Assembly (NCBI GenBank): GCA_002878375.1
Contig: NIRF01000007.1
Coordinates: 30,576-94,575 of the forward strand
DNA length: 64,000 nt
Origin: Dictyoglomus sp. NZ13-RE01
GTDB lineage: Bacteria > Dictyoglomota > Dictyoglomia > Dictyoglomales > Dictyoglomaceae
Direction: 5' to 3'
The notes below the pieces were generated by a model that did no database searches, had not been told where the DNA came from, and worked only from the letters and a program-made list of their open reading frames with translations. The position numbers and the translations under genes were made by a program. This document shows positions 27,377-36,270 of this stretch, one piece after another. Position 1 is the stretch's first letter, and the number at the start of each line of letters is the position of its first letter.

Positions 27377-28420
27377 GTGGAAGGACTCAAAAGAACCATT
27401 AAAAGAATAAGTGGAAATGTAATCCTAAGAAGATTCTTAAAGTCCCTTTTCACAATCTTTGTTGTTGTTACATTAACATTCTTCATAATAAGACTCATGC
27501 CTTCAAACCCTATACAGATATATATAAATCAGATGATTTCACAATATGGAATGACTTACAAAGAGGCAGAAGCATTAGCTGCTTCACTATTCTCTATAGA
27601 TCTTAAAAAGCCTCTTTTACTACAGTACTTTGAATTTTTAAAAAATCTTCTTAGGGGAGATCTTGGAATTTCCTTTCTTTCCCGTGGCACAAAAGTTACT
27701 ACAATTATTAAGGAGTTTTTACCCTGGACCCTTTTTAGTGTAGGTGTTTCTCTTTTAATTAGTTTTACCCTTGGAGTTATCTTAGGAATGTTTATTGCAT
27801 ATAGAAGAGGTAGCCTTATTGATGTTATTGTAACAAGTATAGCATCAATTTTAAGCTCCATTCCTAACTATTTAATTGGAATTATGATTTTGGTATTTGT
27901 AGGAGTGCAATGGAGACTAATTCCTATTGAGACCATGAGAGGTTCTCTATCTCCTGGGGTTAAGCCTGGATTTACATGGACCTTTATAAAGGATGTATTT
28001 TTCCATGCATCCATGCCTATTCTAACCTATGTTATGAGCACTATTGGAAGTTGGATCCTTACTATGAAAAGTAGCACTTTATCAACCCTTGGAGAAGATT
28101 ATGTGATGGTAGCAAAGGCAAGGGGATTAAAGGAGAGTAGGATAACCTTTTCTTATGTAGGAAGAAATGCTATTTTGCCATTATTTACCAGTTTGACTAT
28201 CTCCTTAGGATTCATTGTTGGAGGTTCTGTACTAATCGAAAGTATATTTGTTTATAAAGGGATTGGATGGATTCTCTGGAGCAGTATAAACTCAAGGGAT
28301 TATCCTGTGATGCAGGGAGTATTCTTAATAATAACCATATCAGTGATTATGGCCAACTTCTTAGCAGATCTTCTCTACAGTAGACTTGATCCAAGAATCA
28401 GGATTTCTGGAGGTGAATGA
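27377..28420 (+). CDS. Opp/Dpp-type ABC transporter permease (DppB family)
   Basis: The 347-residue inner-membrane permease has six helices, the N-terminal motif FFIIRLMPSNP and the EAA loop VMVAKARGLKESRITFSYVGRNAILP. It starts at GTG with GGAGG upstream. It is the first gene of a B-C-D-F-A style operon for peptide or oligosaccharide uptake; beside an amylase and ROK regulators, an oligosaccharide is the better guess. Confidence 0.9.
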   Translation: MEGLKRTIKRISGNVILRRFLKSLFTIFVVVTLTFFIIRLMPSNPIQIYINQMISQYGMTYKEAEALAASLFSIDLKKPLLLQYFEFLKNLLRGDLGISFLSRGTKVTTIIKEFLPWTLFSVGVSLLISFTLGVILGMFIAYRRGSLIDVIVTSIASILSSIPNYLIGIMILVFVGVQWRLIPIETMRGSLSPGVKPGFTWTFIKDVFFHASMPILTYVMSTIGSWILTMKSSTLSTLGEDYVMVAKARGLKESRITFSYVGRNAILPLFTSLTISLGFIVGGSVLIESIFVYKGIGWILWSSINSRDYPVMQGVFLIITISVIMANFLADLLYSRLDPRIRISGGE

Positions 28421-29307
28421 TGGACAAAAAAGTAAGAAAATACAAACTTTATTTGGGCTCTTTAAGGGATACTTTTAAATTACTCAAGAAAAATAAGGTT
28501 GGATTTGCAGGATTTATTGTCCTTATCTTCATTATATTAATTTCTTTTATTGGTCCTTATATAGTTCCTTTTGATACAACATCAAGATTAGATAAAATAT
28601 ATGTAAAGCCTTCTTGGGAGCATCCCTTAGGCACAGACAGTCAGGGAAGAGATGTTCTATCCCAAATAGTCCATGGAGGAAGGGATGTTCTTATCGTTGC
28701 CTTTCTTACAGGACTTCTTTCCACTTTTATAGCGGTAAGCTTAGGTTCTCTAAGTGCTTTTATTGGAGGTAGATTTGATTCCTTAGTTACAAGTTTAGCG
28801 GATATTGTTTTAACAATACCCCATTTCCCACTGCTTTCTGTTTTAGCTGCATTCATAAAATTAAAAAGCTCTTTTATGATAGCCTTTATTCTTGCTCTTC
28901 TTTCCTGGCCAGGACTTCTTAGAGCGGTAAGAGCACAGGTTCTTTCTTTAAAGGAAAGAGACTTCATAGAAGCAGCAAGAGCTTTAGACTTAGGAATCTT
29001 TCATATAGTGTTTTCAGAAATCCTTCCAAACATGATGAACTATATAGTAATAAGTTTTATTCTTTCCATGACTTCCGCCGTTTATGCCCAGGTTGGACTA
29101 ATTCTTTTAGGACTTGTTCCTTTAGCAAGTCATAATTGGGGAGTTATGATTAACTTTGCCTGGACTCGAGGAGCCATCTTCTATAAGAACAGTGTTTTCT
29201 ATATTCTATCCCCTATTATTGCCATTTCTCTTTTCCAGTGGTCCTTAGTATCCTTTACCCGTTCCTTAGAGGAAATATTTAATCCAAGATTAGGTCAAGG
29301 AGTATAA
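28417..29307 (+). CDS. Opp/Dpp-type ABC transporter permease (DppC family)
   Basis: The second permease (296 residues) overlaps the first by an ATGA junction. It has the OppC N-terminal domain, the motif HPLGTDSQGRDVLSQIVHGGR, and the EAA loop DFIEAARALDLGIFHIVFSEILPN. Six helices are visible. It pairs with the upstream permease to form the channel. Confidence 0.9.
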   Translation: MMDKKVRKYKLYLGSLRDTFKLLKKNKVGFAGFIVLIFIILISFIGPYIVPFDTTSRLDKIYVKPSWEHPLGTDSQGRDVLSQIVHGGRDVLIVAFLTGLLSTFIAVSLGSLSAFIGGRFDSLVTSLADIVLTIPHFPLLSVLAAFIKLKSSFMIAFILALLSWPGLLRAVRAQVLSLKERDFIEAARALDLGIFHIVFSEILPNMMNYIVISFILSMTSAVYAQVGLILLGLVPLASHNWGVMINFAWTRGAIFYKNSVFYILSPIIAISLFQWSLVSFTRSLEEIFNPRLGQGV

Positions 29308-29309
29308 AA

Positions 29310-30305
29310 ATGGAGATTTTAAAAATAGAAAATCTTTATGTGGATTATAAAGCAAGAAGAGGTTTGGTTAAAGCTGTAAGGGGCGTAAGTTTGGGGCTTT
29401 ATAAAGGAGAGACCCTTGCAATAATTGGAGAAAGTGGTTCTGGTAAGACTACTTTAGGGCTTTCCATAATTAAGCTATTACCTTCCTCTGCAAGGATATC
29501 ACAGGGAAAAATCTGGTATCAAGGAAATGGTAAAAAAATAGAAGTAGTGAGCTTAGACAATGGAAGATTAAGAAAGTTTAGATGGAAAGAAATTGCAATG
29601 GTCTTTCAATCCGCCCTTAATGCCTTCAACCCAGTAATTAGAATATGGGACCATATAGTAGATACTGTGGAATCTCATGATATCCGGATAACAAAAGAGG
29701 AATTAAGAGTGAAAGTTTTGGAACTTTTAAGATTAGTACAGTTGGATCCAGAAAGGGTGTTAAAATCATATCCTCATGAGCTTTCAGGAGGAATGAGACA
29801 AAGAGTACTAATTGCTCTGGCTTTAATCTTGGATCCACAGATTGTTATTCTCGATGAGCCTACTACCGCATTAGATATTCTGAGCCAGAGAAGTATACTG
29901 GAGCTTTTAAAGAAAATTAAGAAGGAACTAAACCTTTCTATCATACTTATATCACATGACCTGTCACTTGCTGCAGAACTTGCGGATAGAGTTGCAGTTA
30001 TGTACGCTGGAAATTTAGTAGAGGTAGGCTCCGTCTACGACATATTCTATAATCCTCTTCATCCATATACTATGGGACTTATAAAGGCAGTTCCTACTGT
30101 AACTACTTCCTTTAGGGAATTAATCTCTATACCTGGCTCACCTCCAGACCTCATTGATCTTCCTCCTGGGTGCAAGTTCCATCCAAGATGTATTTATAAA
30201 GATGAAGAGTGCCTCAAAGAGGAGCCCAATTTAGTTGAGGCTTCTAATAATCATTATGTAGCATGCTATAGATGGGAGAAGATTAAAAATGGAAAAAATA
30301 ATTGA
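29310..30305 (+). CDS. Opp/Dpp-type ABC transporter ATPase (DppD family)
   Basis: The 331-residue ATPase has Walker A GESGSGKTT, signature LSGGMRQR and Walker B IVILDEPTTALD, plus the C-terminal oligopeptide/dipeptide domain with cysteines (PPGCKFHPRCIYKDEEC..C) that in relatives binds a 4Fe-4S cluster. It energises uptake with the DppF-like subunit, whose gene overlaps its last 17 bases. Confidence 0.92.
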   Translation: MEILKIENLYVDYKARRGLVKAVRGVSLGLYKGETLAIIGESGSGKTTLGLSIIKLLPSSARISQGKIWYQGNGKKIEVVSLDNGRLRKFRWKEIAMVFQSALNAFNPVIRIWDHIVDTVESHDIRITKEELRVKVLELLRLVQLDPERVLKSYPHELSGGMRQRVLIALALILDPQIVILDEPTTALDILSQRSILELLKKIKKELNLSIILISHDLSLAAELADRVAVMYAGNLVEVGSVYDIFYNPLHPYTMGLIKAVPTVTTSFRELISIPGSPPDLIDLPPGCKFHPRCIYKDEECLKEEPNLVEASNNHYVACYRWEKIKNGKNN

Positions 30306-31287
30306 ACTGAGAAATGTAAATAAGTTTTTTACTGTTGGTGGAGGCTTCTTTAGTCCTAAAAAAACTCTAAGGGTTTTGGAGGATCTAAATCTTTCCATTA
30401 AAAAGGGAGAGATTTTTTGTCTTGTAGGTGAGTCTGGATGTGGTAAAACAACTACAGGAAAGCTTATAGCAGGTCTTCTAAAACCTACATCAGGAGAGGT
30501 TCTCTTTTACGGAAAAGATATATGGAAAATGAATAAGGAAGAGTTTAAGAACTATAGAAGGTCGGTCCAGATTGTTCATCAAGATCCATACTCCTCTCTG
30601 AACCCTGTAAAGACTATTTATGATATCTTAAGTGCTCCTTTATTAAAACATCACATAGTAAAAAGTAATGGACAGTGTGAAGAGAAAATTGCAGAGCTTT
30701 TAAAAATTGTGGACTTAACACCTGTAGAAGATTTTATTTATAAATATCCTCATCAGCTTTCTGGTGGTCAGAGACAAAGAGTTGTTATAGCAAGAGCTCT
30801 AACATTAAATCCTGAGTTTATAGTAGCAGATGAGGCAGTATCAATGCTTGATGTTTCTATCCGATTAAGTATTATTAAACTACTTCTTTCCTTAAAGGAA
30901 AATTTTGATATGACTTTTCTATTTATTACCCACGATCTTGCTATGGCAAAATATTTTGGTTGGAATGGTAAAATTGCAGTAATGTATTTGGGAAGAATTG
31001 TAGAGATGGGTCCAACACCTAAGGTTTTAGAAAACCCACTGCATCCTTATACAAAAGCTCTTCTCCTTGCAGTACCAGAAGCAGATCCTGAAGTCACAAG
31101 AAACAAAAAGTTTATGGAATTAAGGAGTCTTGACCTTCCAAGCCTTTTGAATCTTCCTCCAGGATGTAGATTTAGCAATCGCTGTCCCTATATGGAACCT
31201 GGAAAATGCGACAAAATAGAGCCAAATCTTTATGAATTGGAGCCAGAGCATTACGTAGCCTGTGAGTTATACGGGAGTAAAGCATGA
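30289..31287 (+). CDS. Opp/Dpp-type ABC transporter ATPase (DppF family)
   Basis: The second ATPase (332 residues) has Walker A GESGCGKTT, signature LSGGQRQR and Walker B FIVADEAVSMLD. The usual DEPVS is DEAVS here, common in oligosaccharide-type members. The C-terminus has PPGCRFSNRCPYMEPGKC..C, the oligopeptide-domain cysteine pattern. Its start overlaps the DppD-like gene and its stop overlaps a 59-codon gene. Confidence 0.92.
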   Translation: MEKIIELRNVNKFFTVGGGFFSPKKTLRVLEDLNLSIKKGEIFCLVGESGCGKTTTGKLIAGLLKPTSGEVLFYGKDIWKMNKEEFKNYRRSVQIVHQDPYSSLNPVKTIYDILSAPLLKHHIVKSNGQCEEKIAELLKIVDLTPVEDFIYKYPHQLSGGQRQRVVIARALTLNPEFIVADEAVSMLDVSIRLSIIKLLLSLKENFDMTFLFITHDLAMAKYFGWNGKIAVMYLGRIVEMGPTPKVLENPLHPYTKALLLAVPEADPEVTRNKKFMELRSLDLPSLLNLPPGCRFSNRCPYMEPGKCDKIEPNLYELEPEHYVACELYGSKA

Positions 31288-31463
31288 ATTCTGAAATTCC
31301 AAGATCTATTTTTAAAATTGGATTTTTTATCTCATTCCTTTCAGGGGTAATGGCTCCATTCTTAGAGCTTGGAACTTCAACCTTTGTAGTAGATATTTTA
31401 GCTTTGATCTCTGGGATCTTAATCATGCTTCTTGCTCTTTTTATAAGAAAATATTTCAAATAG
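31284..31463 (+). CDS. Small two-helix membrane protein in the opp-like operon
   Basis: An ATGA overlap with the DppF-like gene starts a 59-residue frame beginning MNSEIPRSIFKIGFF. It encodes two hydrophobic helices (about 9-26 and 33-53) and a basic end FIRKYFK. Position, overlap and composition make it a real operon member. I do not recognise a family; an accessory subunit of the transporter is a guess from context only. Confidence 0.7.
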   Translation: MNSEIPRSIFKIGFFISFLSGVMAPFLELGTSTFVVDILALISGILIMLLALFIRKYFK

Positions 31464-31541
31464 GGAGGTGAGAAGCTTTTTTAAAAAATTTTCCTTTCCC
31501 TCATTAGATTCCCAAAAACTTAATTAAGGGGGTCAAAAAAT

Positions 31542-33272
31542 ATGAAGCGTTTAGTAATTTTGGTTATCCTTTTAGGTATCTTAACCTTGGGGCTTGCAGC
31601 TCCAGCAGAAAGAGTTTTCGTAGGAGCATGGCCCTATGATATGCCACCAGTTGGACACTTCAATACCTTTGTATCAAGAGCAATAACCCTCGGAATTTAC
31701 TATGAATTAATGCATCAACCACTAGCATTTTACTATTGGGCAACAGGGAAATATGAGCCAGTTCTTGCTACAAGTTGGCGTCTCGAACCTGCTAATAATC
31801 CTGAGTGGTTCATAGTTAATTTAAGAAAGGGTGTAAAATGGAGTAATGGACAAGAATTTACCTCCAAAGATGTAGTAGCCACTTACTATATTGGATACTT
31901 AATGAATTGGCCAATATGGAGATATATTGATAAAGTAGAGGCCTCAGGTAAATACACTATAAAATTCCATATGAACAATCCATCCTCTGTAGTTCCAAGA
32001 TATATATTAAGAACATATCCTATTAGAGATTATTCCACATATGGAACATATGCAGATAAAGTTATGGCTCTTCTTGCACAAGGGAAGACAAGAGATTCTG
32101 ATGAAATGAAGAAATTGAGAGCAGAATTTGAGCAGTTTAGACCAAATGGTATAGTATCATCTGGTCCCTTTGTACTAAATGTAAATAATTTGACAGAAGC
32201 AGAAATAGTACTTGAGAGAAATCCATACTATTGGAATCAAGAGGCGATTAGCTTCGATAAAGTAAGATTAGTTAATGGTGAAACCCCAACAGTAACTCCT
32301 ATGGTCTTAGCAAAGAATGTAGACTACGCTACTCATGGATTTCCACCAGCTACAGAAAAACAATTTATAGAGAGCGGAATTAGAATTATAAGACCACCTA
32401 TATACTCTGGACCAGCTATCTTTGTAAACCACAACATCTATCCATTAAATAGAGTAGAAGTACGTCAAGCAATGGCTTATGCAATAAATAGGGATGAGAA
32501 TGGATTTGTATCTCTTGGAAAGTCAGGAGTTGGAGTAAAGCTTATGGCAGGCTTTAGTGACAACTTAGTACCATTATGGATTTCTGCAGGAGACCAGAAG
32601 AAACTCAATAAATATGAATACAATCCTAAGAAGGCAGAAGAAATATTACTTAGTATCGGATTCAAGAGAGATAAAGATGGAGTATGGATTGATGATAAAG
32701 GAAAGAGAATGGAATATGAATTGATAGTTCCTGCAGAGTATGCGGACTGGTCTGCAGCAGCAGAAAATGCAGCTTCTCAATTAACAAAGTTTGGAATAAA
32801 GGTAACAGTTCGTGGAGTAACCTATGCACAAGTTCCTCAAGAGGCAGAACAAGGAAGATTCCAGTTATTAATACAGGCATGGGGTGCTGCCCATCCACAT
32901 CCTCACTTCTCCTTCTACCAAGATCTCGTAAGATTTAACTATCCTCTTGGTGTAGGACCTGGAATGAACTTCCAAATGAAACAAAAGACAAAGGTGGTAG
33001 GAGAAGTAGATTTAGATAAGTTAATCACTGATTCTGCAGTAGGATTTGATACAAAGCTTCAAAAGAACTATGTAACCAAGCTTGCATTAGCCTTTAACGA
33101 ACTATTACCAATAATTCCTCTCTGGGAACGTTACGGAAATAACCCTGCCTTAGAAGGAGTAAGAGTAACTGGATGGCCACCTGAAGGTGATCCTATTTAT
33201 AAGAACAGCCCATATTCCGACAACTTTGTAATAATCATGCTCACAAAAGGAATACTAAAACCAGCAAAATAA
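31542..33272 (+). CDS. ABC transporter substrate-binding protein, family 5
   Basis: The 576-residue protein has a Sec signal peptide (about 1-20, cleaved after GLA) and the SBP_bac_5 fold, with LRKGVKWSNGQEFTSKDVVATY and VRQAMAYAINRDE as family motifs. No lipobox Cys is present, so it would be free or held by the envelope. It is separated from the permease/ATPase genes by 78 bases, with GGGGG upstream of its ATG. In thermophiles this family often binds oligosaccharides. Confidence 0.92.
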   Translation: MKRLVILVILLGILTLGLAAPAERVFVGAWPYDMPPVGHFNTFVSRAITLGIYYELMHQPLAFYYWATGKYEPVLATSWRLEPANNPEWFIVNLRKGVKWSNGQEFTSKDVVATYYIGYLMNWPIWRYIDKVEASGKYTIKFHMNNPSSVVPRYILRTYPIRDYSTYGTYADKVMALLAQGKTRDSDEMKKLRAEFEQFRPNGIVSSGPFVLNVNNLTEAEIVLERNPYYWNQEAISFDKVRLVNGETPTVTPMVLAKNVDYATHGFPPATEKQFIESGIRIIRPPIYSGPAIFVNHNIYPLNRVEVRQAMAYAINRDENGFVSLGKSGVGVKLMAGFSDNLVPLWISAGDQKKLNKYEYNPKKAEEILLSIGFKRDKDGVWIDDKGKRMEYELIVPAEYADWSAAAENAASQLTKFGIKVTVRGVTYAQVPQEAEQGRFQLLIQAWGAAHPHPHFSFYQDLVRFNYPLGVGPGMNFQMKQKTKVVGEVDLDKLITDSAVGFDTKLQKNYVTKLALAFNELLPIIPLWERYGNNPALEGVRVTGWPPEGDPIYKNSPYSDNFVIIMLTKGILKPAK

Positions 33273-33277
33273 TGAAC

Positions 33278-34309
33278 TTAGGGGTGGGTTAGCCCCACCC
33301 CTATAAATTTTAATGCGGAGTTTTTGAGATTTTCTTTTAATGAGGATGTTAAGGGAATACCAGCTAATTGATAAGCCCTTATTAAGGCTCCTATTACACC
33401 GGGAAATTCCGGTTCTTTTATTTCATATAAAGAAGGATCCAAATTTTTCTCAAAACTTTTCTTTACTAAAGAAATATTAAAAACTCCACCTAAACCTGCG
33501 GTAGGAATTTTTCCTTTAAAATTTAATTTTCTATAGACACAGTCTACAAGTTTTGCTAATTCTCTACCTGCATCAAGGAGGATTTCTTGGGCAAACCTAT
33601 CTCCCTCTTCTGCTGCCTCCTTCACACTTTTTGTAAAAAGAGCTATTTGGTCCCTTCCAATTTTCCCTGCATAGTAACTTCTTACCATCTCTTCTATAGA
33701 AGAGAAGGATGAATTTTTAATAATCTTTTCCCAAAGAAGAGTGGGAGGATGGCAGGCATCTTCATATTTTAAAGCTATTTTTATCGCCTGAAGAGCTATC
33801 TGAAATCCTCCTCCTTCATCTCCAAATAAGTATCCAAATCCACCACAACGGGAATATCTTGTTCCATCAAATCCTAAAGCAACCGAGCCTGTGCCACCAA
33901 TTACAATGATCCCTTCCTTCCCAAAAAATGCTCCTGCTAAAGCAATACTTGGATCACTATCAACAAAAATTCGCTTTGCTTTTATAATCTTTTTCGCAAC
34001 CTCTGTAAAACTTTTTGCCTCTTCCGAATCGGGACGAGAAACCCCAGTAAGCCCTAAAAAGGCGCATTCAAATTCAAAAGAAGAAGGATCATAAGGAAAA
34101 AGACAAGAAGATAGTGCTTCTTGGAAAGCAAGTTTAGCTACTTCAGGTCCCCTTGGAGATAAAATATGCTCCAAGCCTCTTCCTTTACCAATAGAAAGAA
34201 TTTTCCCTTCTTCATTCCCTAATATACATAGGGTTTTTGTTTGTCCGCCATCTATTCCTAAGAATAGATGAGGATTTCTAATATCTTTAATATATTGGCT
34301 CAAAGTCAT
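33278..34309 (-). CDS. N-acetylglucosamine kinase-like protein (BadF/BadG ATPase family)
   Basis: The 343-residue cytoplasmic protein has an actin-like ATPase fold with phosphate-1 motif FLGIDGGQTKTLCILG near residue 17 and phosphate-2 motif GIIVIGGTGSVALGF, followed by GGFGYLFGDEGGGF. This is the GlcNAc-kinase branch of the family. It could phosphorylate amino sugars delivered by the transporter or released by the NamZ/hydrolase pair. Its last codons lie inside a terminator hairpin. Confidence 0.85.
   Translation of the reverse strand: MTLSQYIKDIRNPHLFLGIDGGQTKTLCILGNEEGKILSIGKGRGLEHILSPRGPEVAKLAFQEALSSCLFPYDPSSFEFECAFLGLTGVSRPDSEEAKSFTEVAKKIIKAKRIFVDSDPSIALAGAFFGKEGIIVIGGTGSVALGFDGTRYSRCGGFGYLFGDEGGGFQIALQAIKIALKYEDACHPPTLLWEKIIKNSSFSSIEEMVRSYYAGKIGRDQIALFTKSVKEAAEEGDRFAQEILLDAGRELAKLVDCVYRKLNFKGKIPTAGLGGVFNISLVKKSFEKNLDPSLYEIKEPEFPGVIGALIRAYQLAGIPLTSSLKENLKNSALKFIGVGLTHP
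33279..33303. terminator. Hairpin between convergent binding-protein and kinase genes
   Basis: TAGGGGTGGG (33279-33288) pairs perfectly with CCCACCCCTA (33294-33303) around a 5-base loop. It follows the binding-protein stop and simultaneously encodes the last codons of the convergent kinase. A short T-rich stretch follows on the plus strand. Confidence 0.7.
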
Positions 34310-34823
34310 AAGAGTAATAGATGGTTATACCTTTACTCTTTGCAAATTCTTCTATTTCTGGTTCGGTCATATAGGTTACAATAATGGGAAAGATTTCCCC
34401 AGCTATTACTTCTCTAATATCTTTTAACCTATCCACAAAATCAATTACATGTCTTAAAGAAAGATTTGCCTTTACTTCAATCCCAAAATCTCTTTTCAAA
34501 AGGAAAGGAAGAGATCTATAGGCTCTATCTTCAAGCTGAAATCCAATACTATGAGATAATTCTCCTAACTCCTTTGTAATTCCGTTTATCTCCTCCTGTA
34601 TATTTTTTAAAGCCAAAGTAAGTTCTCTAATTTCTTCCTCGGTTCTTTTTTGGGCTTGAACAAGCTCTTCAATTCTCTCCTCGGTTTTTTCCTGAGCCAA
34701 GATGAGTCTTTCAACAGAAGATTTTAAATCCACAATTTCACTATGAATAGGTATTCGTATCTCCAGTTCCTGGAGAACTATCTCTCTTACAATAGGATAT
34801 AATTCTTCCTTTGGTATGGACAT
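34287..34823 (-). CDS. Coiled-coil protein with nuclease-like C-terminal domain (DUF3782-like)
   Basis: The 178-residue protein has a long coiled coil (about 30-90, repeated EKTEERIEEL and QKRTEEEIREL heptads) followed by a compact alpha/beta domain (95-178). The arrangement resembles DUF3782-type proteins, which are distant PD-(D/E)XK nuclease relatives, but I cannot see a full catalytic set. It overlaps the downstream kinase gene by 23 bases. Function unknown. Confidence 0.7.
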   Translation of the reverse strand: MSIPKEELYPIVREIVLQELEIRIPIHSEIVDLKSSVERLILAQEKTEERIEELVQAQKRTEEEIRELTLALKNIQEEINGITKELGELSHSIGFQLEDRAYRSLPFLLKRDFGIEVKANLSLRHVIDFVDRLKDIREVIAGEIFPIIVTYMTEPEIEEFAKSKGITIYYSYDFEPIY

Positions 34824-34916
34824 TTCCCCAAAAATCCTCCCTCTCCCTTATATCTTATCATATTTCTGAAAAATGAGGTATAATATTTTTCCTCTATACT
34901 AAGTTTTTATTCTTGC

Positions 34917-35888
34917 CTACTCGCTACTTTCTTCTTTAAGCTGATTTCTCCTTTTTCTGTATTCAATTATTGGTAAATCGCCCTGCACTAAGTTTTCTCC
35001 CATTCTTAATGAAGTTATCTTAGGTTCTTGTGTTTCGACTACTCTTCTATCCTGATGGAGCACAATTTTGTTAAAAGGAGATGCGATTTTGGCAATAAAC
35101 TTATCTAAAAACTTAATTTTGGTCAACCTTACATATGTTCTTATATAGACAAGGGAGTTTTCATCATCTACAGGGACAAAAGCGGCAACAATAAAAAAGT
35201 TGTCACTAATATGGTTTTGCCAAATGTTTGGGAAAATAAATTCAAGATAGACCTTGCTTTTTCTTCCTTTCATTTCCTCTGGAGATTTTGGGGGAGTTCC
35301 ATCGTCTACCCTATTAAAAACATAAAATCTCATTTTATCTGAATCAAACCATTCAACAACAGGACCATCTGCAACAGTTCTATTGCCCCTTCCTATAGTG
35401 TTATGATGTACAAAAGGTAAATGAATAGGATCTAACTGATTCTCAATGCATCTTGAATAGTGCGTTTTCCAATGATCAACAAATTCATCATAAACAAAAC
35501 TATCGTCTATAAAATCAAAAAAGGGTGGTTCTTTAATTGCTTTTTCAGGATCCCCATAAAAAACATATATAAAACCATTTCTTTCAACAGCTTTAAAACT
35601 CTTTACCTTGAAATTATTTGGTACAGGAGTATTTCTTCCATTTGCAGGAATTACTTTTACTCTTCCTGTTCCATCATATTCAAAACCATGAAATGGACAC
35701 TGAAGATGACCATCTACAATTTTTCCATAGGATAGCTTTGCTCCCCTATGAACACACTTGTCAACCAAACAATTGATTTTATCCTTATCTCTCCACAAAA
35801 CAATCTTTTCTCCAAAACGGGTTAGCCCTATTGGCTTATCTCTAAGCTCTCTTGAAGACAACACTACATACCACTGATTCTTGATCAT
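34917..35888 (-). CDS. Rieske [2Fe-2S] non-haem iron oxygenase-like protein
   Basis: The 323-residue protein has an N-terminal Rieske domain with CVHRGAKL and CPFHGFEYDG (C-x-H and C-x2-H ligands, about residues 42-70) and a C-terminal catalytic-type domain with NQLDPIHLPFVHHNTIGRG, the two-His iron site. This is the architecture of ring-hydroxylating and pheophorbide/vanillate-type oxygenases, which need O2. It is monocistronic with its own promoter. In a presumed strict anaerobe the role may be detoxification or a non-oxygenase reaction. Confidence 0.85.
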   Translation of the reverse strand: MIKNQWYVVLSSRELRDKPIGLTRFGEKIVLWRDKDKINCLVDKCVHRGAKLSYGKIVDGHLQCPFHGFEYDGTGRVKVIPANGRNTPVPNNFKVKSFKAVERNGFIYVFYGDPEKAIKEPPFFDFIDDSFVYDEFVDHWKTHYSRCIENQLDPIHLPFVHHNTIGRGNRTVADGPVVEWFDSDKMRFYVFNRVDDGTPPKSPEEMKGRKSKVYLEFIFPNIWQNHISDNFFIVAAFVPVDDENSLVYIRTYVRLTKIKFLDKFIAKIASPFNKIVLHQDRRVVETQEPKITSLRMGENLVQGDLPIIEYRKRRNQLKEESSE

Positions 35889-35935
35889 ATGATTTTTACC
35901 TCCCTACCTTTCCAATATACGAATTATATCCCTTA

Positions 35936-35964
35936 ATTATGAATAACTCAATAGAGATTGTCAA
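35936..35964 (-). promoter_or_regulatory. Promoter of the Rieske oxygenase-like gene
   Basis: On the minus strand TTGACA (plus 35959-35964), 17 bases, CATAAT (plus 35936-35941). A second possible -10 box, TATAAT, lies at plus 35923-35928. The ribosome site GGGAGG is clear. Confidence 0.7.
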
Positions 35965-36011
35965 AGTTTTGTGATATTTTCATCTTATAAGAAGTAAAAA
36001 AGATATACGAC

Positions 36012-36040
36012 TTGAAAATTACTTTAAAAAGTGTTATAAA
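36012..36040 (+). promoter_or_regulatory. Promoter of 6S RNA
   Basis: TTGAAA (36012-36017), 17-base spacer, TATAAA (36035-36040). Transcription should begin about 36048, at the first base of the structured RNA. Confidence 0.75.
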
Positions 36041-36047
36041 TAAGGTT

Positions 36048-36231
36048 AGAAGTGCCCTGCTGTGTGCGTGGTGCGAACGTGTCCTTGGCTCAACACCTTT
36101 TCTAATTTGAGCCAGATCCCATCTTGGGATTGCAGCTCAAAAGGAGCTACATAACCAAGGTGGGGAGGCTCAAAAAGTATTAGGAAGAGGGCGCAAAGGA
36201 CTGTAGTGCCACGGCACAGCGGGGATTTTTT
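36048..36231 (+). ncRNA. ssrS: 6S RNA
   Basis: This untranslated 184-base stretch folds as 6S RNA, which binds sigma-A RNA polymerase by mimicking an open promoter. The closing stem is CCCTGCTGTG (36055-36064) with CACAGCGGGG (36215-36224). After a central bubble, GTCCTT pairs with AAGGAC, CCTTTTCTAAT with ATTAGGAAGAGG, TTGAGCC with GGCTCAA, and TCCCATCTTGG with CCAAGGTGGGG, ending in an AGCTC/GAGCT hairpin. This is one long rod, as in the family. A T6 run follows the closing stem. The identity rests on structure and on the family-like CCTGC-GTGTGCG and GGCAC-GGGG ends. Confidence 0.82.
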
Positions 36232-36270
36232 AATAATAAAATCTTTAGCAAATGGGTGAGAGTAAAGGAT

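Noticed and set aside
36040..36240. T-box riboswitch upstream of alaS
   Set aside because: The stretch lacks the T-box AGGGTGGNACCGCG sequence and a specifier loop; its nested rod with a closing stem fits 6S RNA instead.
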